Source: Epinephelus fuscoguttatus (Eukaryota > Chordata > Actinopteri > Perciformes > Serranidae). From it: 64,000 bases of DNA. The DNA is taken from positions 14,218,428 to 14,282,427 of the forward strand of contig NC_064759.1 in assembly GCF_011397635.1 (NCBI RefSeq), in the 5' to 3' direction. Position numbers and translations under genes: made by a program. The notes beneath the pieces were generated by a model that did no database searches, had not been told where the DNA came from, and saw nothing but the letters and a program-made list of their open reading frames with translations. Below are positions 45,663-58,859 of the stretch, in pieces (positions within the stretch are counted from its first letter, which is position 1; each line of letters opens with the position of its first letter).

Positions 45663-45970
45663 GGGCTGGGTGATATGACGAACATCCAGTATTACGATAT
45701 TTATAACCAAATACCTCAGTTTCAGTTTTGTGACTATTGGTGCTTTAACAAAATATTTACACAGTGAGATTTTTTATAAGTTATTATCAGTAATGTGGAT
45801 ATAATGACTAAGTGGGTAAAGATAGATAGTAGAACAGCTAGAACAGTCCATATAATTACATCACTTTACTGTAATGCAGCTTTAAAACCAGGAAAAGACA
45901 ACACGATATTATATCAAAAATGTAAGACAATATCTAGTCTCATCACAATATCAATATGATATCTATATTT
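45663..45970. repeat. Dispersed repeat, GGGCTGGGTGATATG family, copy 2
   Basis: A second copy of the family at 3011-3355, in the same orientation. Both carry ATAATGACTAAGTGGGTAAA, an AGAACAGCTA..ACAGTCC segment and ACTGTAATGCAG, followed by CTAGTCTCAT and several GATAT motifs. Its right end is interrupted by the hAT-like fragment starting near 45976. Confidence 0.75.
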
Positions 45971-45975
45971 TACTC

Positions 45976-46560
45976 CAGTGGTTTTTCAAATGATGTGCCG
46001 TGAGGTCAAGCTAGGTGTGCCGTGGAATTTTGTGATAACCTTACCTTATTATTGCAGTATATAACTGTGCCTGTATAAAACGTTATGACTGAATTCTTAA
46101 TTGACTGTATCAGTATGTTTTGTGCACTCATTTCCCAATAAAGAGGCAAAGTCTAGCCAAAAAATTTAATTCAATTTAAAAAAAAACCTTCATGGGGAGC
46201 CTATTTGTCGCTGTTACCATGTGGGAATTATAAGTGAAAAGCCCTGATTGGCAGCCAGTGTGAGGGATGATAACATTTAAAAGGAGAAAGTCATGTGCAG
46301 GACAATTGATCGCTTTATTGTACGGAGCAAATTACAACAAAGCACCAGCAAAGACAACCTACCACCTGTCAGTAGACAGTGTCAAGAAAGCTACCTGTCT
46401 TATTATTTCTTATTTTTGTCGTCTTATGCCGTGATAAGAGTGAAAACACACATTATAGAAGCTATTGTGCCCAGATATACAGCAAATACAGGTGTGCCTT
46501 GATTTTGGCTTCCCCTTTGGCCTTGGGCACAAAAAAATGTTTATTTCTGCAGGATGTAAT
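45976..46560. mobile_element. hAT-like degenerate fragment
   Basis: It opens CAGTGGTTTTTCAAATG and includes GATGTGCCGTGAGGTCAAG and, later, GGTGTGCCTTGATTTTGG, features of a widespread fish hAT MITE. The interior has a broken stretch of about 70 codons (46293-46502) with no recognisable catalytic motif. The right boundary is approximate. Confidence 0.5.
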
Positions 46561-46583
46561 GTGTTAGTTCACCACACCCAAAT

Positions 46584-46900
46584 CTAGGGCTGTAACTAAC
46601 TATTATTTTCATTGTCGATTAATCTTTTGATTATTTTCCTCAATTAATTGATCAGTTGTTTGAGCTATAAAATGTTAGAAAATGGTAAAAAAAAAAAAAA
46701 AAAAAAAAAAAGTTTTTCAGTGTTTCCCAAAGCCCAAGATGACGTCCTTAAATGTTTTGTCCACTTTCAAAAGATGCTCAGTTTACTGTCATAAAAGAGT
46801 AACAACATATTCACATCGAAGAAGCTGGAATCAGAGAATTTTTTAATTAGTAAGCGCATAATTTAATAGTCGACATGTAATTGATTAATTGTTGCAGTTC
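46584..46900. mobile_element. TAGGGCTGTAAC... MITE
   Basis: It begins TAGGGCTGTAACTAAC with TGTCGATTAATCTTTTGATT and ends with the inverse GATTAATTGTTGCAGTTCTA. An A run of about 23 bases sits inside. Related sequences occur at 42609-42960, 22670-22900 and 58860-59127. Confidence 0.65.
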
Positions 46901-46974
46901 TACTGAAATCTGTCTGGACATTTAATCTTAAGGCTTGTGCATGTATGTTGGTTACCTTTGCAGCTTTCCTAGTT

Positions 46975-47190
46975 TCTCTCAACCACGTGCTGTCCCTTTT
47001 TAAGGTCTTTATTTTCATCAGAAGTAGGCAGTACAGAGCGGACAATTAATAAACTAAGAGAAAGATGGGAGATGACATGCAGCAATAGTCCCCTACCTGG
47101 ACTCGAGCCAGAGACCTTACACAATCCTTACAATCACATGCTCAGCATCTTAGACCCTTTGGCCTCCTGGACACCCTCGCCACCACCATG
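46975..47190 (-). mobile_element. SINE-like repeat, copy B
   Basis: On the minus strand it carries GGCTCGAGTCC (47099-47109), close to the tRNA-type B box GGTTCGANTCC. The plus-strand context ATGACATGCAGCAATAGTCC mirrors copy C at 62110-62345. The head is poorly conserved, so the 5' limit is approximate. Confidence 0.55.
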
Positions 47191-48507
47191 TTTCTGGCCA
47201 AAGCACCATGCTAGAATGATACCCCCCCCCCCTTTTGTCCCATCATCCCGTCCTCACTCCCTTTCTGTCAAACAACAATATTTGCTCATCTGCGTCAAAG
47301 AGCAGCGGGGTCTGCGATACAGCACAGTGCAGCCTTTGACTCCGACAGACAGAGACGGGCCGCTGCTACAGGGAGACACAGAAACACCAGCCAGCAAGTG
47401 TATACACAAGAACGGGGAAGACCTTCCAGAGTCACTGACACGCTGACACAGACACACAAACAAAAGTATGAACACAACTCCAGGAATTTTCCTCCGCTAA
47501 GAATCATTGAATCATAGTCTTGTAGCATGCCTCACCTTTAACATCTGCTTCTCAGCCTCCTGCCTCACTTCATAATTGTTTCTCAGGTTTTTATCCTTTT
47601 TCACTTTATTGTTTTTAACATTAAAATATGTCTTTTGTGTTCTTTTGGTACGACCAAAACATGTCCCTTTCTCCTCTGTCTCCCCCAGTTAAAGATCCAA
47701 TCACTCAGTGACTTACAGAAAGCATTCTCTTTATTCAAGGTTATATATTATGCAATCATTATAAACATCAGTTACAGGCCATGCAAAGCTTTGCATGACT
47801 CAGAAATGATAAGTACATTTTCAAACCCAACATGCAGGTCATAATTATTTATATATTTTTTTAAAAAGTCAATTGTTTTAGATATGTCAGGGTTCAGGGG
47901 AAGCAAACAAAGACTGTTGACCCGCTCGAACATAATTCATTAAGTCAACAAACAAGGTCTCAGAAAAATGTCCCGACAAGGTCCCGACCAGTCACAGCCA
48001 GTTGTTTAAAAACAAACATTTTCTTTGATAGTTCTGAGAAAACAAGCAGAAGTGCATCAGGGTTTTACAGGAAACGCTCGCGCAACACACAGCATAAACT
48101 CTGCTCTCCTGATGTTACTGAATACAGTACGGGTTTTCTGTTGACTTGATAAATCACTCCTCTGCACAAGAAATTACTGTAGTAACCACTTGTGATAGAA
48201 ATTCCATTGAATTACTTTACCATATTATCATTAAAAACATTTAGAATCAAATGGTCAACATGTAAACTTGGTTACTACAGCAATTAAAGACATATTTTTT
48301 CATGTATATCGTACAGAGATTGTCGTCTCGATTGTCTCCCAACACAAAGCATTTATACAAAGTGCTATCATTAGCTTAGCATTGTCCTGTGTCCAGGGAT
48401 AGATCAATAGTCTTTGGCACCAGTTATTGAACTCATAAAGCATTCATATACAGTACCTTTTCACACATATATGTACACACTATTGTCTCTGCTGTTAGTC
48501 ACAAACA

Positions 48508-49650
48508 CTACTGCAGTGGACTGCTCTTACGGCTGAGCTGATTTGCTGATGTCAGCGTCTGCCGGTTGCGTCTTCGTTTTCCAGTCAATAGCGTGTAGAA
48601 AAATGGATTCACACAAGAGTTCCCGTACGTCAGCCCTGTGAGGATACGATTCACTGTCACCTGTGTCCCCACCGGTACTGTCCGCAGCATGTCGGGCTGG
48701 TAGAGAGGCAGCAGCTGCCAGATCCAGAAAGGGAGGAAGCAGGCCCAGAAGGCCAGGACAATGCCGAGGATGAGGAGGAGGACTTTGGGTTTGGGGGCAC
48801 GGGGAGGACAAGCACTGCTGCCCCCGCTGGCCCAAGCAGGCCTGGTTTGAGACACCCAGTAAAGCCGGCCTAGAGTAGCGTAAAGTGCTCCGATGGCCAG
48901 CCCAGGACCAAGAATGCTGGTGCAGAAGAGCACGCTCAGGTAGGCCTTGGAGCTCTGCTCGTCCCATGCTGGCACACACAGCTGGCCCTCCTGGTTCTCC
49001 CCATCCTCCAGGTGCAGCGTGATCATCATAGGCAGGCTAAGAGCCACAGCCAGCCCCCAGGCCAGGCCTACACGCAGCAGGCTGGAGGAGTTGGAGGAGG
49101 AGGTGTGCAGGGGATGAGCCACAGCCCGGTAGCGGTCCAGACTCATGGCGGTGAGAGTGAAGATGGAGGCGTGCATGGTGAGGAGGTCGAGGCTCAGGAG
49201 GAGGCGGCAGCCCAGTTCGCCAAAGGCCCAGCCGGACGCCAGGCTGTCGTACACAATGAAGGGGGCGGTGAAAAGGTAGAGCAGATCAGCGAGAGCGAGG
49301 CTCAGCACCTGGAGGTAAAGAGAGGAGGAGGGAGAGGAAGAAGAGATGGGGGTGGAGGAAGGGGAGGAGGAGTTGGCGAGGCAGGATGGGACAGGTACTC
49401 TCATTAGGCAGCAGGCCGGTCCTGCTCCACGTCTTCTCCTACTTCTCCTGCGCTTCAGAAGGAGGCCCAGAGTGTACAGGTTTCCTGTGATGCCCATTAA
49501 GGAGAGGAGGGAGAGGAGGGAGCAGAAGAGAGCCGTGGAAGCCAGGCTGGGTGAAGGGGAGATGGAGGGAGAGGAGGAGGGGGCAGAGAAATTGGGGATG
49601 ATAGGAAAGGTGTATGGGGAAGGTGGAGGCAAAGAGCCTGAGAGGTCCAT
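48508..49650 (-). CDS. uts2r: Urotensin II receptor-type G protein-coupled receptor
   Basis: One uninterrupted exon encodes 380 residues with seven membrane segments. Family hallmarks are dense: GNLYTL in TM1 (N57), LALADLLYL...PFIV in TM2 (D122), WAFGELGCR (C148), LDLLTMHASIFTLTAMSLDRY in TM3 (DRY at 172-174), CVPAW in loop 2 (C225, disulphide partner), FCTSILGPGLAIGALYA in TM5, FWACFLPFWIWQLL in TM6 and LTYGNSCVNPFFYTLLT in TM7. This pattern matches the urotensin II receptor family, which couples to Gq and binds UII/URP peptides. Teleosts keep several paralogues and I cannot say which one this is. N20 is a glycosylation sequon in a Ser/Pro-rich N-terminus. Oddly, the first intracellular loop has about 45 residues (66-110) against roughly 8-10 in mammals, with an Arg cluster then Ser/Pro repeats. 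The ATG at 49650 is the first in frame. Confidence 0.88.
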   Translation of the reverse strand: MDLSGSLPPPSPYTFPIIPNFSAPSSSPSISPSPSLASTALFCSLLSLLSLMGITGNLYTLGLLLKRRRSRRRRGAGPACCLMRVPVPSCLANSSSPSSTPISSSSPSSSLYLQVLSLALADLLYLFTAPFIVYDSLASGWAFGELGCRLLLSLDLLTMHASIFTLTAMSLDRYRAVAHPLHTSSSNSSSLLRVGLAWGLAVALSLPMMITLHLEDGENQEGQLCVPAWDEQSSKAYLSVLFCTSILGPGLAIGALYATLGRLYWVSQTRPAWASGGSSACPPRAPKPKVLLLILGIVLAFWACFLPFWIWQLLPLYQPDMLRTVPVGTQVTVNRILTGLTYGNSCVNPFFYTLLTGKRRRNRQTLTSANQLSRKSSPLQ

Positions 49651-52318
49651 GATGGGAAATTATAAAGTAGTTTTTAAAGATAGAAGGCAGGGAATGTTAG
49701 ATGTCTGTTTCAGTTGCAAAGTGAAAGATTCAGAGATGGAGAGGAGGGAGGAGGTGGATCAAAAGGAAGAACAAAAAGATATTGTGTTAGTTTTCATCAA
49801 TACTTAAGTCTTTGCTATATTCTCCTGTTTCTGTAGATTTTATTTGTTTAAGAACTACAACAGAGCTGAAACTGATTTGGATCTCTGGGGGCGCTGCCAG
49901 GGGGTTTATGTGAATCATGACACCAGATAAAGTAAATAAAGTCATATAAACATGTAGCAGAAATGAAAATGTCAGCAAAACCAGGATGGTTTATGTTTTA
50001 AACCCGCTCCGGTTGGCACAGCCTGTCCAGTTTTATAGTTTCACCGGGAGCCAGGCGAGGCTGTCATGGTTTTAGTAAAATAATTGGATTTTCAAAGTAG
50101 GAGGGAAGGCTGTAAATCCACAAACCTACAAAGCCTGTTCTTTCTCCAGGTCAGCAGTTGGGCAACAATTAGGCTAAGTGAGGCACAGAAGTGTTAGAAA
50201 CATGAAAGAGCTGATGTGACCTTTTTGTTCGTGTGGACTAATTTTATATCGCCAAGTTTTAGTTTACATTTCTGGGTTCTTGTTGTGCGTAATTGCGCAC
50301 GGGTGATTTGGATGTGGACCGGTGCGTGAAATCTGCAGAGTCAGTGGACAGACTTTGTTTTACATATTTTAATTTTAAAGGGAACTGAAATTTTGGACAG
50401 TTACAGCAGAAGAGTGTGAATATATTTTACGACTTTTGTTGAATTATTTTGCTTCATGAGACAGGCGTCATACTTTCAGACCAAGACTAATGATTCTCTG
50501 GTGAAATGCAATCTACAGAGACATCAAAGCAGACGCGGGGTGCCTGACAGAAACGGCCTGGATGACACATGGTGACCCGGGCTGCACCGGAGGTTAAGAG
50601 CTACTGTTGAACTGCAGAGGAGCAGCCAAACCCCCGCGGTGCTGCGCGCCTCCATACGTTACCGGCTCTCTTTAAATAACAGCTGCGTGACAGGCCTGTT
50701 CCCGACGAGACCATTAGATTAATCCAAATATGATTTAAACTGTTGAATGTAAATGTGTGCATGCATTTTAATTTAATATTTTCTCGATAAATATACAACC
50801 CAAAATCTGAATAATCCCGTGACCAGGCGAACTCAGCATACTTTTGGTAAAACCGCACTCTTAGCGATAAATAAAACAATTATAGGCAGCTTAAAATATT
50901 TAGAGAAAACACAGGTTTCACGCTTTAAAGACTGAGATTCCTGTTGGTATATTAAACGCCCGAGAAAGACAGTTAACTGTTGCATAACGGCCTGTTTCTG
51001 GGCCTTTAGAAAAACGTTCAATATAGTCATATAATCCATACAGTATGTCTGTAGATCCACTCACATATGACTCAGTGAATTATTCTGATTTATTTTTCTT
51101 TAAAACCTACCTTAAAGCAGTTTGATTCCAGCTGATATAAAAATAATATTCCATGGATTTCTCTGATGGAAAAACTCCATCTTTAAAAGATCCCTTTGAA
51201 TTCTTCAAGCATCAGATTATTTATCTGCAGCAGGAGCAGGAGGAGAATATGTGGCGACAATCTGCCTCCAAACTTCGCTGTCTGTCCTGCTCACTGCAGT
51301 CTGTATGTGTCTGGGTTGAGGGGAGAGGAGTGTGTGTGAGGAGTGGGAAGGGGGTGGGATGGGATGCTGAGTGAGGGGGCTTATCCTTCAAACTACTGAA
51401 TATTAATATGAAGTGGTGCTGGTGTGAGCTGGGGTGCAGGGAGACCCCACTTGTTTAAATCATTTCAACCAGAGCAGCATCAGAATATATGACACTGACA
51501 TCTCTAATCATATACTTCACTCTCCAGCAATTAGTAATGTAGGTAGCAATAACAGGAAAAGTTCAATTTGCCATATCAGATGGGGTTTGTGGTTGAAATC
51601 TACTTGTCATAGAAATAATACAGAATTAATGTGGAAGACATTTGAAAACATTCACTTTATGGTAATTACAGCTTGTTTCAGTTGCTTTAAATTATGGCCA
51701 CAGCTCAGCCCACAGCTGAGCTGAGTAGTGGCAGAAGAATTTAAAATACAGATAAAGCTAATATTAGCATGTGTTTTACATTCTTATGTTTTATGGCCAT
51801 GTTTGAGGGGATTTACAGTAAGTTTAATCACGCTTTGATGACTCTCTAATGGTTTCAATACCTTTGAGCCAGGCATAAATCTCACACCGAGCTCACTTCC
51901 CACTGAAGTCAAGAATCTGACCATAAATGGTATCGCAACATCATATTTTGGCAAATTATCCGCTAGTGTATAAGTCAAAAGATATGGTCATTACATTGAG
52001 TTTTGAATTGTATTGTGATGGATTTATTAAACCTGGCTTCATTCAGTAATAGCACTGTTATTTTTCTTTGATGTCAACTTTATCTAAAGAATGTGGAAGA
52101 TAAACTGTAAAATACATAATAAAAGTCTTTGTTTTTTTAATTACGTCTATGACCTCTATTTTAGTCTCTCAGCTATAAAGAAAACCTTGTTACAATGCCA
52201 GTGGTATTAAAAGCAAAGTGATGTGTTTATGGTCGTCCACACAAATGGCAATTAAGAAAGAATCAGATATGAGCCCCTGTGACCCCTGATAAAAGTACAT
52301 AAGTGGATAAAGGGGAAT

Positions 52319-54747
52319 TTAAAGGGGGAGTGCACACATTTTCAAAATTCATACATGTTATTCCTATGGTTTAAGACAGTCCAAAAAATATTAGTTAACA
52401 GGAACAACTCCATAACAAATCCAAAAACTAGAGTGGTAAAACTCACATTAGGGATGTGTAAAGTGTAAAGTCTGGAGCTGCTCCATAGACAATGAATAAG
52501 TTGTTTGCAATCACGTAACTGTTATGGCGCACAAAATTCAGATGTAGGGCAGGAAATGATAAATCCATATTCTGTGTGAATTGGAAATAGAGGGAGGTAA
52601 CTACATAAAAGGGTTAGATGAACCTGCAGGTAGCAGGTATCGTCAGAAAATTGAAACTCATGTTGAATGTGATCCATAGAAAACAAAGAAAAGTGACTGA
52701 CCAATTTGGCCGATGTGGAAACAGCTGTCATTCCAAATCACCACGTTATATGGTGAGTCGATGTATAGCGTACAAGAGTGTAGTGGGCTATAACTAATAT
52801 GTGTGTGGTTGGGTCCATGACTGAAACAGCTGCCGTCATGTTTTTGGCCAAGGGTGAGTGACTGTGCTTGAGTATAACTGTCTCTTATATTTAATGCGTC
52901 TATCGCTGTCAGGCTAATGTTAGCCTAATAGCTAATGTTATCTGACTTTAGCTATTATTTTCTACTTACGAGGTTCTCAGAGGTTTTATGAAATACCATT
53001 AAAACTCTGGGTTAGGGTTAAAAACGTCCTCCTGAGACCTGAACTTTTGTTTGGTATGCATATTTAATTTTTCCTAGCTATTTGGGATCAGTAGGACCCG
53101 ATAAGTATAAATAAAAAACTTAACATATTGTCAACAATGTCAATGAAAATTAAGTCCCAATGTCCTTAAACAAGACGATAATAAATTCCTAATGTCTTCA
53201 AACGAGTTCTTCCTAATTAACAGTGCCTTAGCTTGTTACAGTTGCTTAAATTGGTGAAATTTGTTGCCATATCAAACTACAAACATTATTAATCACAAAC
53301 AAACAAGTTTCAACCATTAGATGTGATCAGGTTTTGTCCACTTATGTGTCAGGATCTACTGCAGACTGACTTGGCAGAGATGGCTGCCATCTTGTTTTTA
53401 CATGGATTAGTGTATTGTGGTCTTACTGCCACTAGATGGCACAAAATAGTGTCCACAGACGAGGACAATGGGTTTAAGTTAAGCAGAATGAAGTATAAGG
53501 TCAAGTAAACCCAACATGTGATGTCCTCATATGAGGACACAGGGTCTCTGGAGGATGTGGGACAGTTGTAACTCCATCCATTTCGAGACATGATTAACAC
53601 TTTAAGGTTAACATCTGACATTAGATGACTGTGCTCCTCTACACTTAAGGAGGAGGTTTTTGATCCACATCTGCTGCTGTTTCTCAGTAATTTTTTTTCA
53701 CTTTACTTCTCCCCTTTACATCCTACTATTTTCGTGACATAAAATGGCCCTTGTTTTTTCCTAATTTGATTAGAACCGCTATAAACAGCACAAATTGTAG
53801 GCATTTGTGCAGTGTTGGAAGTGTCTGCCTTCAGTTGTCTGATGTCATATGTGAAGAAGCTATTGGGAAAGATGTTATGGATGACACAGAGAGCACCCAA
53901 GGGAATGTTCTGAGTATATGGGCACATTTTCTGTTTCAGAGAACTCTACAATAATAAAGCTCAATAGACTGAATCGCAGTGTTTATTTACATTAACTTCC
54001 AGGTAGAAAATGCTTGCATCAGATACATAAACTCAAACAGCGCTGACCAAACACCTCCTAGATTGATTAGTTTTTAGCCACCTAAAAATTGCCCATGCTA
54101 AATTTACAACATTTTCACAACTTTATCATGCTGTCAGACAGCCTCTTCTGACAGGGCACTGATTATCCCAAAGCCACCAGACTAAATTGATTTAACAAGG
54201 TAATTTTACTCAGCAGAACACTGGAGTTGCTGGTCTGCCACAGCCTCGATTGGTTAGTGTGTAAGGTAGAGCAGAGAAAATACTCAAATATAGTGTTACA
54301 AGCTTCCGTACCGGTAGATTTTGTTCATAAAATATGCTAGCTAAGCAACAAAGTACATAAAATAAACACAGCAGAAACATCAGATAGGTTGTACCACCAT
54401 GTCGAGCTACTGATCTTTGAAGAAATAAACAAATTTGTCAATTTCACATATCTACACAGTTAAAATCAGTTGCCAGTTGTCTACCCCAAAGTGATTACTG
54501 TTAGCACGACGTCATGGTGATACGGTCTATTTGGGTGTAAAAAAGAAAACAAACATTCTGTGGGTTCACATTCATTGTCTATGGAGTAGCTCCAGACTTT
54601 ATGCTTGATGACATCACAAGTTTGAGACTTACTTCTGGTTTCTGGTTTTGATAAAGAGTAGACCATGTCTACAATTGTTGATTGAACTTTCCTTGGCCAT
54701 GGAAATAACATATTGGAATATTTAATTTAGGTGGTGTTCCCCTTTAA
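52319..54747. mobile_element. Possible 2.4-kb TTAA-type element
   Basis: TTAA at 52319-52322 precedes AGGGGGAGTGCACAC; at the other end GTGGTGTTCCCCTTTAA (54731-54747) is its diverged inverse. Inside, CTGGAGCTGCTCCATAGACA (from 52473) is inverted as TGTCTATGGAGTAGCTCCAG (to about 54596). This supports one element or two opposed copies of one family. No transposase ORF is seen. Confidence 0.55.
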
Positions 54748-57579
54748 GAATTGAGACCTGAGTGGCTCCATCAGTAAAAGATGACAGACGATCTTTGGTT
54801 CCCTTTTGAACTCTGGAGTGTTTTTCTTAAATCTACAACTTAAATTCGTATAGGTTAGAGAGTGCATATTTGATTATTGGTTAAAGAAGCCATTGTTGCA
54901 ATCCAGAGGTCATGAGGTTACTCCCCTGTAACACAGACGGGTCAATCAGAAGCCATCTCAGATTGTTTCGGACACGACCCCGTGTGTGAATAGATCTCAT
55001 TTTCTGCTCCATACCTGAAAAATGTAAGCATTAATATGAAACTGCAGCATTTAGTCTAACAGCAAGATTGAATTTGACTCAGTAGAGTTTAGACTCTCTG
55101 CGGGAAGGGCAGAGAGACAAGCGTACCGAGCCAGCATATCACTGGTATTTGCTGTCATTTCATGACGCACTGCAATAACTAATGCACTTCAACTTTGACC
55201 CAATGTCAATACCACATCAGCTCATGTTCAAACACACGGCGCCTTGCACCCCCACAGGGGATTTATACGATGATTTGGTGTTTAAATTATAGAGGAAATT
55301 AATTATCCAGCACACTTGCCTGTATCAACATTTTTCCATGTCAGAGAAAAGTTTAACTGGTGGATCTAATAAGTGCTCCGACTTTAAGCTCTGACAACAT
55401 CGCAGAATAAACGGGTCTTTCAGCAGTTATCAAAAGCAACTTACAGTTGCCTGTTATCCACTGAGTTGTTTTTGGCCCGGCCGTCGTAGAACCCACAGCT
55501 GCGGTTTGCCAGCTTCAAGAGGCTGAACAACTTGGAAATGATTCAGTTGTGACTAGCCAGTAAAATGTGTAGGCTGTACGCCTCATGTCGGTGGTGGGGA
55601 GTCCACTGTGTCTGCTTCATACATGTGCTGGCGTACATAAGATAGACAGAGACAGGCTGTAAAGATGAGAAAGGGACGGGTGGAAGGGGGGGACATACCT
55701 ATCCCCACGGGGTGTGAGGAATTTGAACAAATACCTGGCACAGGCATGCCAAAATAGGAGAGGGGGGAGAGGACCGTGGAGGCATGAGAAGCCCAGGCTG
55801 CCTCACACAAGGACACGGACAGGTAAAATAACTTATTTCATGGAAATGGAGAAGCAGGCTGGAGTGCCAGAGTGGCAAAAAAGTTTTAAAGAAGTGATAT
55901 CAGGTGCTCTGTGGCTCTCTCATTTACATACACGTGGAAAAAAGGAGCAAGACACAGTGACATTTGGAAACGGGTATTGCTTAACTTTAACATAGAAAAA
56001 AAGGAGTGGTGTGGAGAGCAGACTGAAAGAGTCTGAGCACTGTGCTGTTTATTTGTCTTTGTCAGAACACATCAATCTCAGTCTGTGCAGACACTTTATG
56101 TAATTTCTAATTACATTTACCTGAGCTATGGGCTTTGTTCCAGTGCTGTGACCTGCACTGCTTGTGTTTCTCCTTGTAATTAGCCAGCATCCATCTTAGG
56201 TATGCAAATATAGGAGGTGTGAAGATGAGAGTGTAGGAAAAATTGCCTGTGCTGATAATGAAGGAAGCTTTTAAAATGAGGACTGGGTTGGTGATTATAT
56301 GTGTAGGAAAGGAAGCGACTGTAGGTTTAATGATCGCCAACATGATAAACTGTATTGGCATTTTAGAAAGGTGCTATAGAAGTGCGAGTCCGTTTACCAC
56401 CCATCACACACATTATTCCACATTTGTATCTTTTTTAAAAAAATTCTTTAAACAATACAAATACAACTACATTATAACACATCATAAACCCTGGACGTAG
56501 ACGTACAATAGTAAAAGGAAGGATAAAAAATCACAGACACACTAAAAAAAACAAATCAACAACAAAACAAACAACCAAAAACAACTTAATAATGATATAA
56601 TTTTCATTCTTCTTCTAAACTTGGCCTTAATATATTCCATCTAATTATATAGTAGTATTTAAAATGCTAGGACAACCTTGTAATTCACCCAGCATTACTG
56701 TTTGAGGGAACATTAGTAAAAAAAAATCGAACTTGATGCAAGCCACCTATTGATAGTCATCCAAAAAGTTCAGTATCTTCAATTTCAGATTAACAGAAAA
56801 GACAGTTTCCATCCTCTTCCATACCCCAACCAAATAGCATTTTTCTTGTCGGCAGTATTTTGTGTAGAATTGTTAATTGAAAATATTGTGACTTTGAATC
56901 AGTAGCAGCTTTATAAATTAGGTCGTTTAGGGCTTGACCATGTACTGCAGCATCCCTGGTTCATGTCTGGCACAGCGCCTATTGTAGTGTGTCATCCTCC
57001 ATCTATTTCCCCTTGTTTACTGTCATCTCTGAACTGTCAGTTAGCCACTAATAATATAAAGGTATAAAGTGGCCTGAAAATAAAAGAAGAATCACAGTCA
57101 TCAGTTACAGTGTTTAGTGCTTTGAAAGGCAGAATTTAATCTTATCCGATGTTTAAGCACAGAAACAGAAGCCTAACTAACTACAAAACCAAACCCAAAA
57201 ACACAGTTACAGTACCTGTTCAAAACATGCCTGTGTGTAACTGGACAATCTCTTTGCCTGTGGAATTGATGCTGTCAGCTTTCTTTGGAACTGCTCAAAG
57301 TTTTGAGTACTTCTTCCACCACTGCCAATACCAACACTCCCAGTTAGAGAAAGGGTGAAAAGTTCAGCATGACAGCGTTTGCTTACGACCCCAGATCACT
57401 AAATCCGCCCCTGAAAATCACATCCAAGTTGCAGCTACTCTGGTGAACTACACTTAGCAGATATGTTAAGTTCCAAATAGGCTTGTTAGTTGCTTTCTTT
57501 GACGTAACCTCCAAGGCTTTATAGTAGAGCATGGATTTAGTTAGCGAAGTATTTTGCCAGTGGTGATGTAGTCTCTATA

Positions 57580-57614
57580 TACAGACTCTACATTCTGTGA
57601 ATGTAGAGTCTGTA
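57580..57614. repeat. Perfect 15-bp hairpin
   Basis: TACAGACTCTACATT (57580-57594) and its exact inverse AATGTAGAGTCTGTA (57600-57614) flank a 5-base loop CTGTG. It heads a GC-richer, repeat-like stretch (57615-57900) that contains a GACCAATCACG CCAAT-type motif and TTATATATAA. It may be the terminus of a foldback element. Confidence 0.8.
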
Positions 57615-58859
57615 GGCAAACCCTGGAGATCTTGCCTCCGGAAGAAGAGTGGGCGAGCCCTGGTTTCCAGTTGTAGGCTGTTTGTAGTCCGCGTGATATT
57701 GACCAATCACGTTTGAGCCGGCTGCAGTTGTTGCCAGGTTAAACGGTCCGTGCGGTGAACTAACTAGGCGGAACATAATTGGCGTCACTGCAAACTCCGA
57801 ATCCATCACAATGGTTCAGCATGCTTACTTATATATAAACAGAAGTCGGAAACGGAAATTCGCCTCCTTCGCCCAAATCAAACCGGAAGTCAGATGCCGA
57901 ATACAACCGATGGGTTCCGAGAATGGTGGTTATGTGACCAGTGTTATCAGTAAGTGTGGGAAATTTACATAGTTTGAGTTGCAAAGTTGCAACACTTGAA
58001 GTGGGAAGTGAAGATAATTTCGGTCGTAATGTTTATATATCCAACAGCAAAAGTGAACTGCAGTCTCAAATGATATGCTCAACTCAGTCTGCAGAGCCCT
58101 GAAACCCGATCCCCGCTGCTGCACAGAGCACTGCTCAGTTGTTTATTCAAAGTTCATCAATATTAAAAGTGTTGCATGCCCAAATTGCACCAAATTTGAG
58201 ACTTAACTTCCATGGGTTCCTTTTTTTGGTTAGAAGTCGTCGAAATCAGGTGCCTGGGCAGTGACCTGCGACATCAGAAACCAAGGAAAAAGCCATCCTT
58301 TAATGCCGGCATGATGCGCGGCAGGGTGCTGTTATAGTTTAGTGGTGTCCAGCTTCATCAGGGGGAAACACGGTGGGAGTAGGACAAAAGTTAAGGCGGT
58401 GACGATTTTCACCCGAGAGAGTGGTGTTTGCATCCCGTAAGATTCTAAAGCCAAACCCTGTTCTTTTTTCCTAAACATAACCATTTGTTGTTGAAGGAGA
58501 AAAAAGTCAATTTGTGGCATTGTACCAACGTAGTGTGTTTATTTTGAAAGACACTGTATTTAAACATTCAATTTCCTGTGAAAACGGAAGTGTATTTTGA
58601 AAGAAGACCATGCATGTAACAGGCAGAACTTGACACGGTGTCCAAGAACGTCAACAACCAATGCACCCAGGGTACCTTGCACGTCAGTTGTGGAGATGGA
58701 AACCAAAGGTCAATATGTGACGAGGTTGGAGTGAGAATGTGTTGGTCCAGACAACTCATACGTTCTGAATTCGCAGATGATGCTAAGACACCATTAGCCC
58801 CATTTGGCCATATTCACTGTATAAATGGACTACAACTGTTATTTCTGTTATCAATGAGT

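Larger units (their letters stand above)
39051..48507. other. khdc4-receptor intergenic region
   Basis: No protein-coding gene is recognised in about 9.4 kb. It contains AT microsatellite-like DNA (40900-41170), a GC-richer block (42960-44060) with unmatched short ORFs, a T run (45379-45396), an A run (46689-46711) and several repeat copies entered separately. A candidate exon-like piece follows TTTCATTTCAG at about 41385, but nothing supports its coding use. Confidence 0.6.

Noticed and set aside
49012-49807. Plus-strand ORFs of 131 and 153 codons opposite the receptor
   Set aside because: They are antisense shadows of the receptor's Ser/Pro- and Arg-rich codons; the minus-strand protein has unmistakable GPCR motifs.
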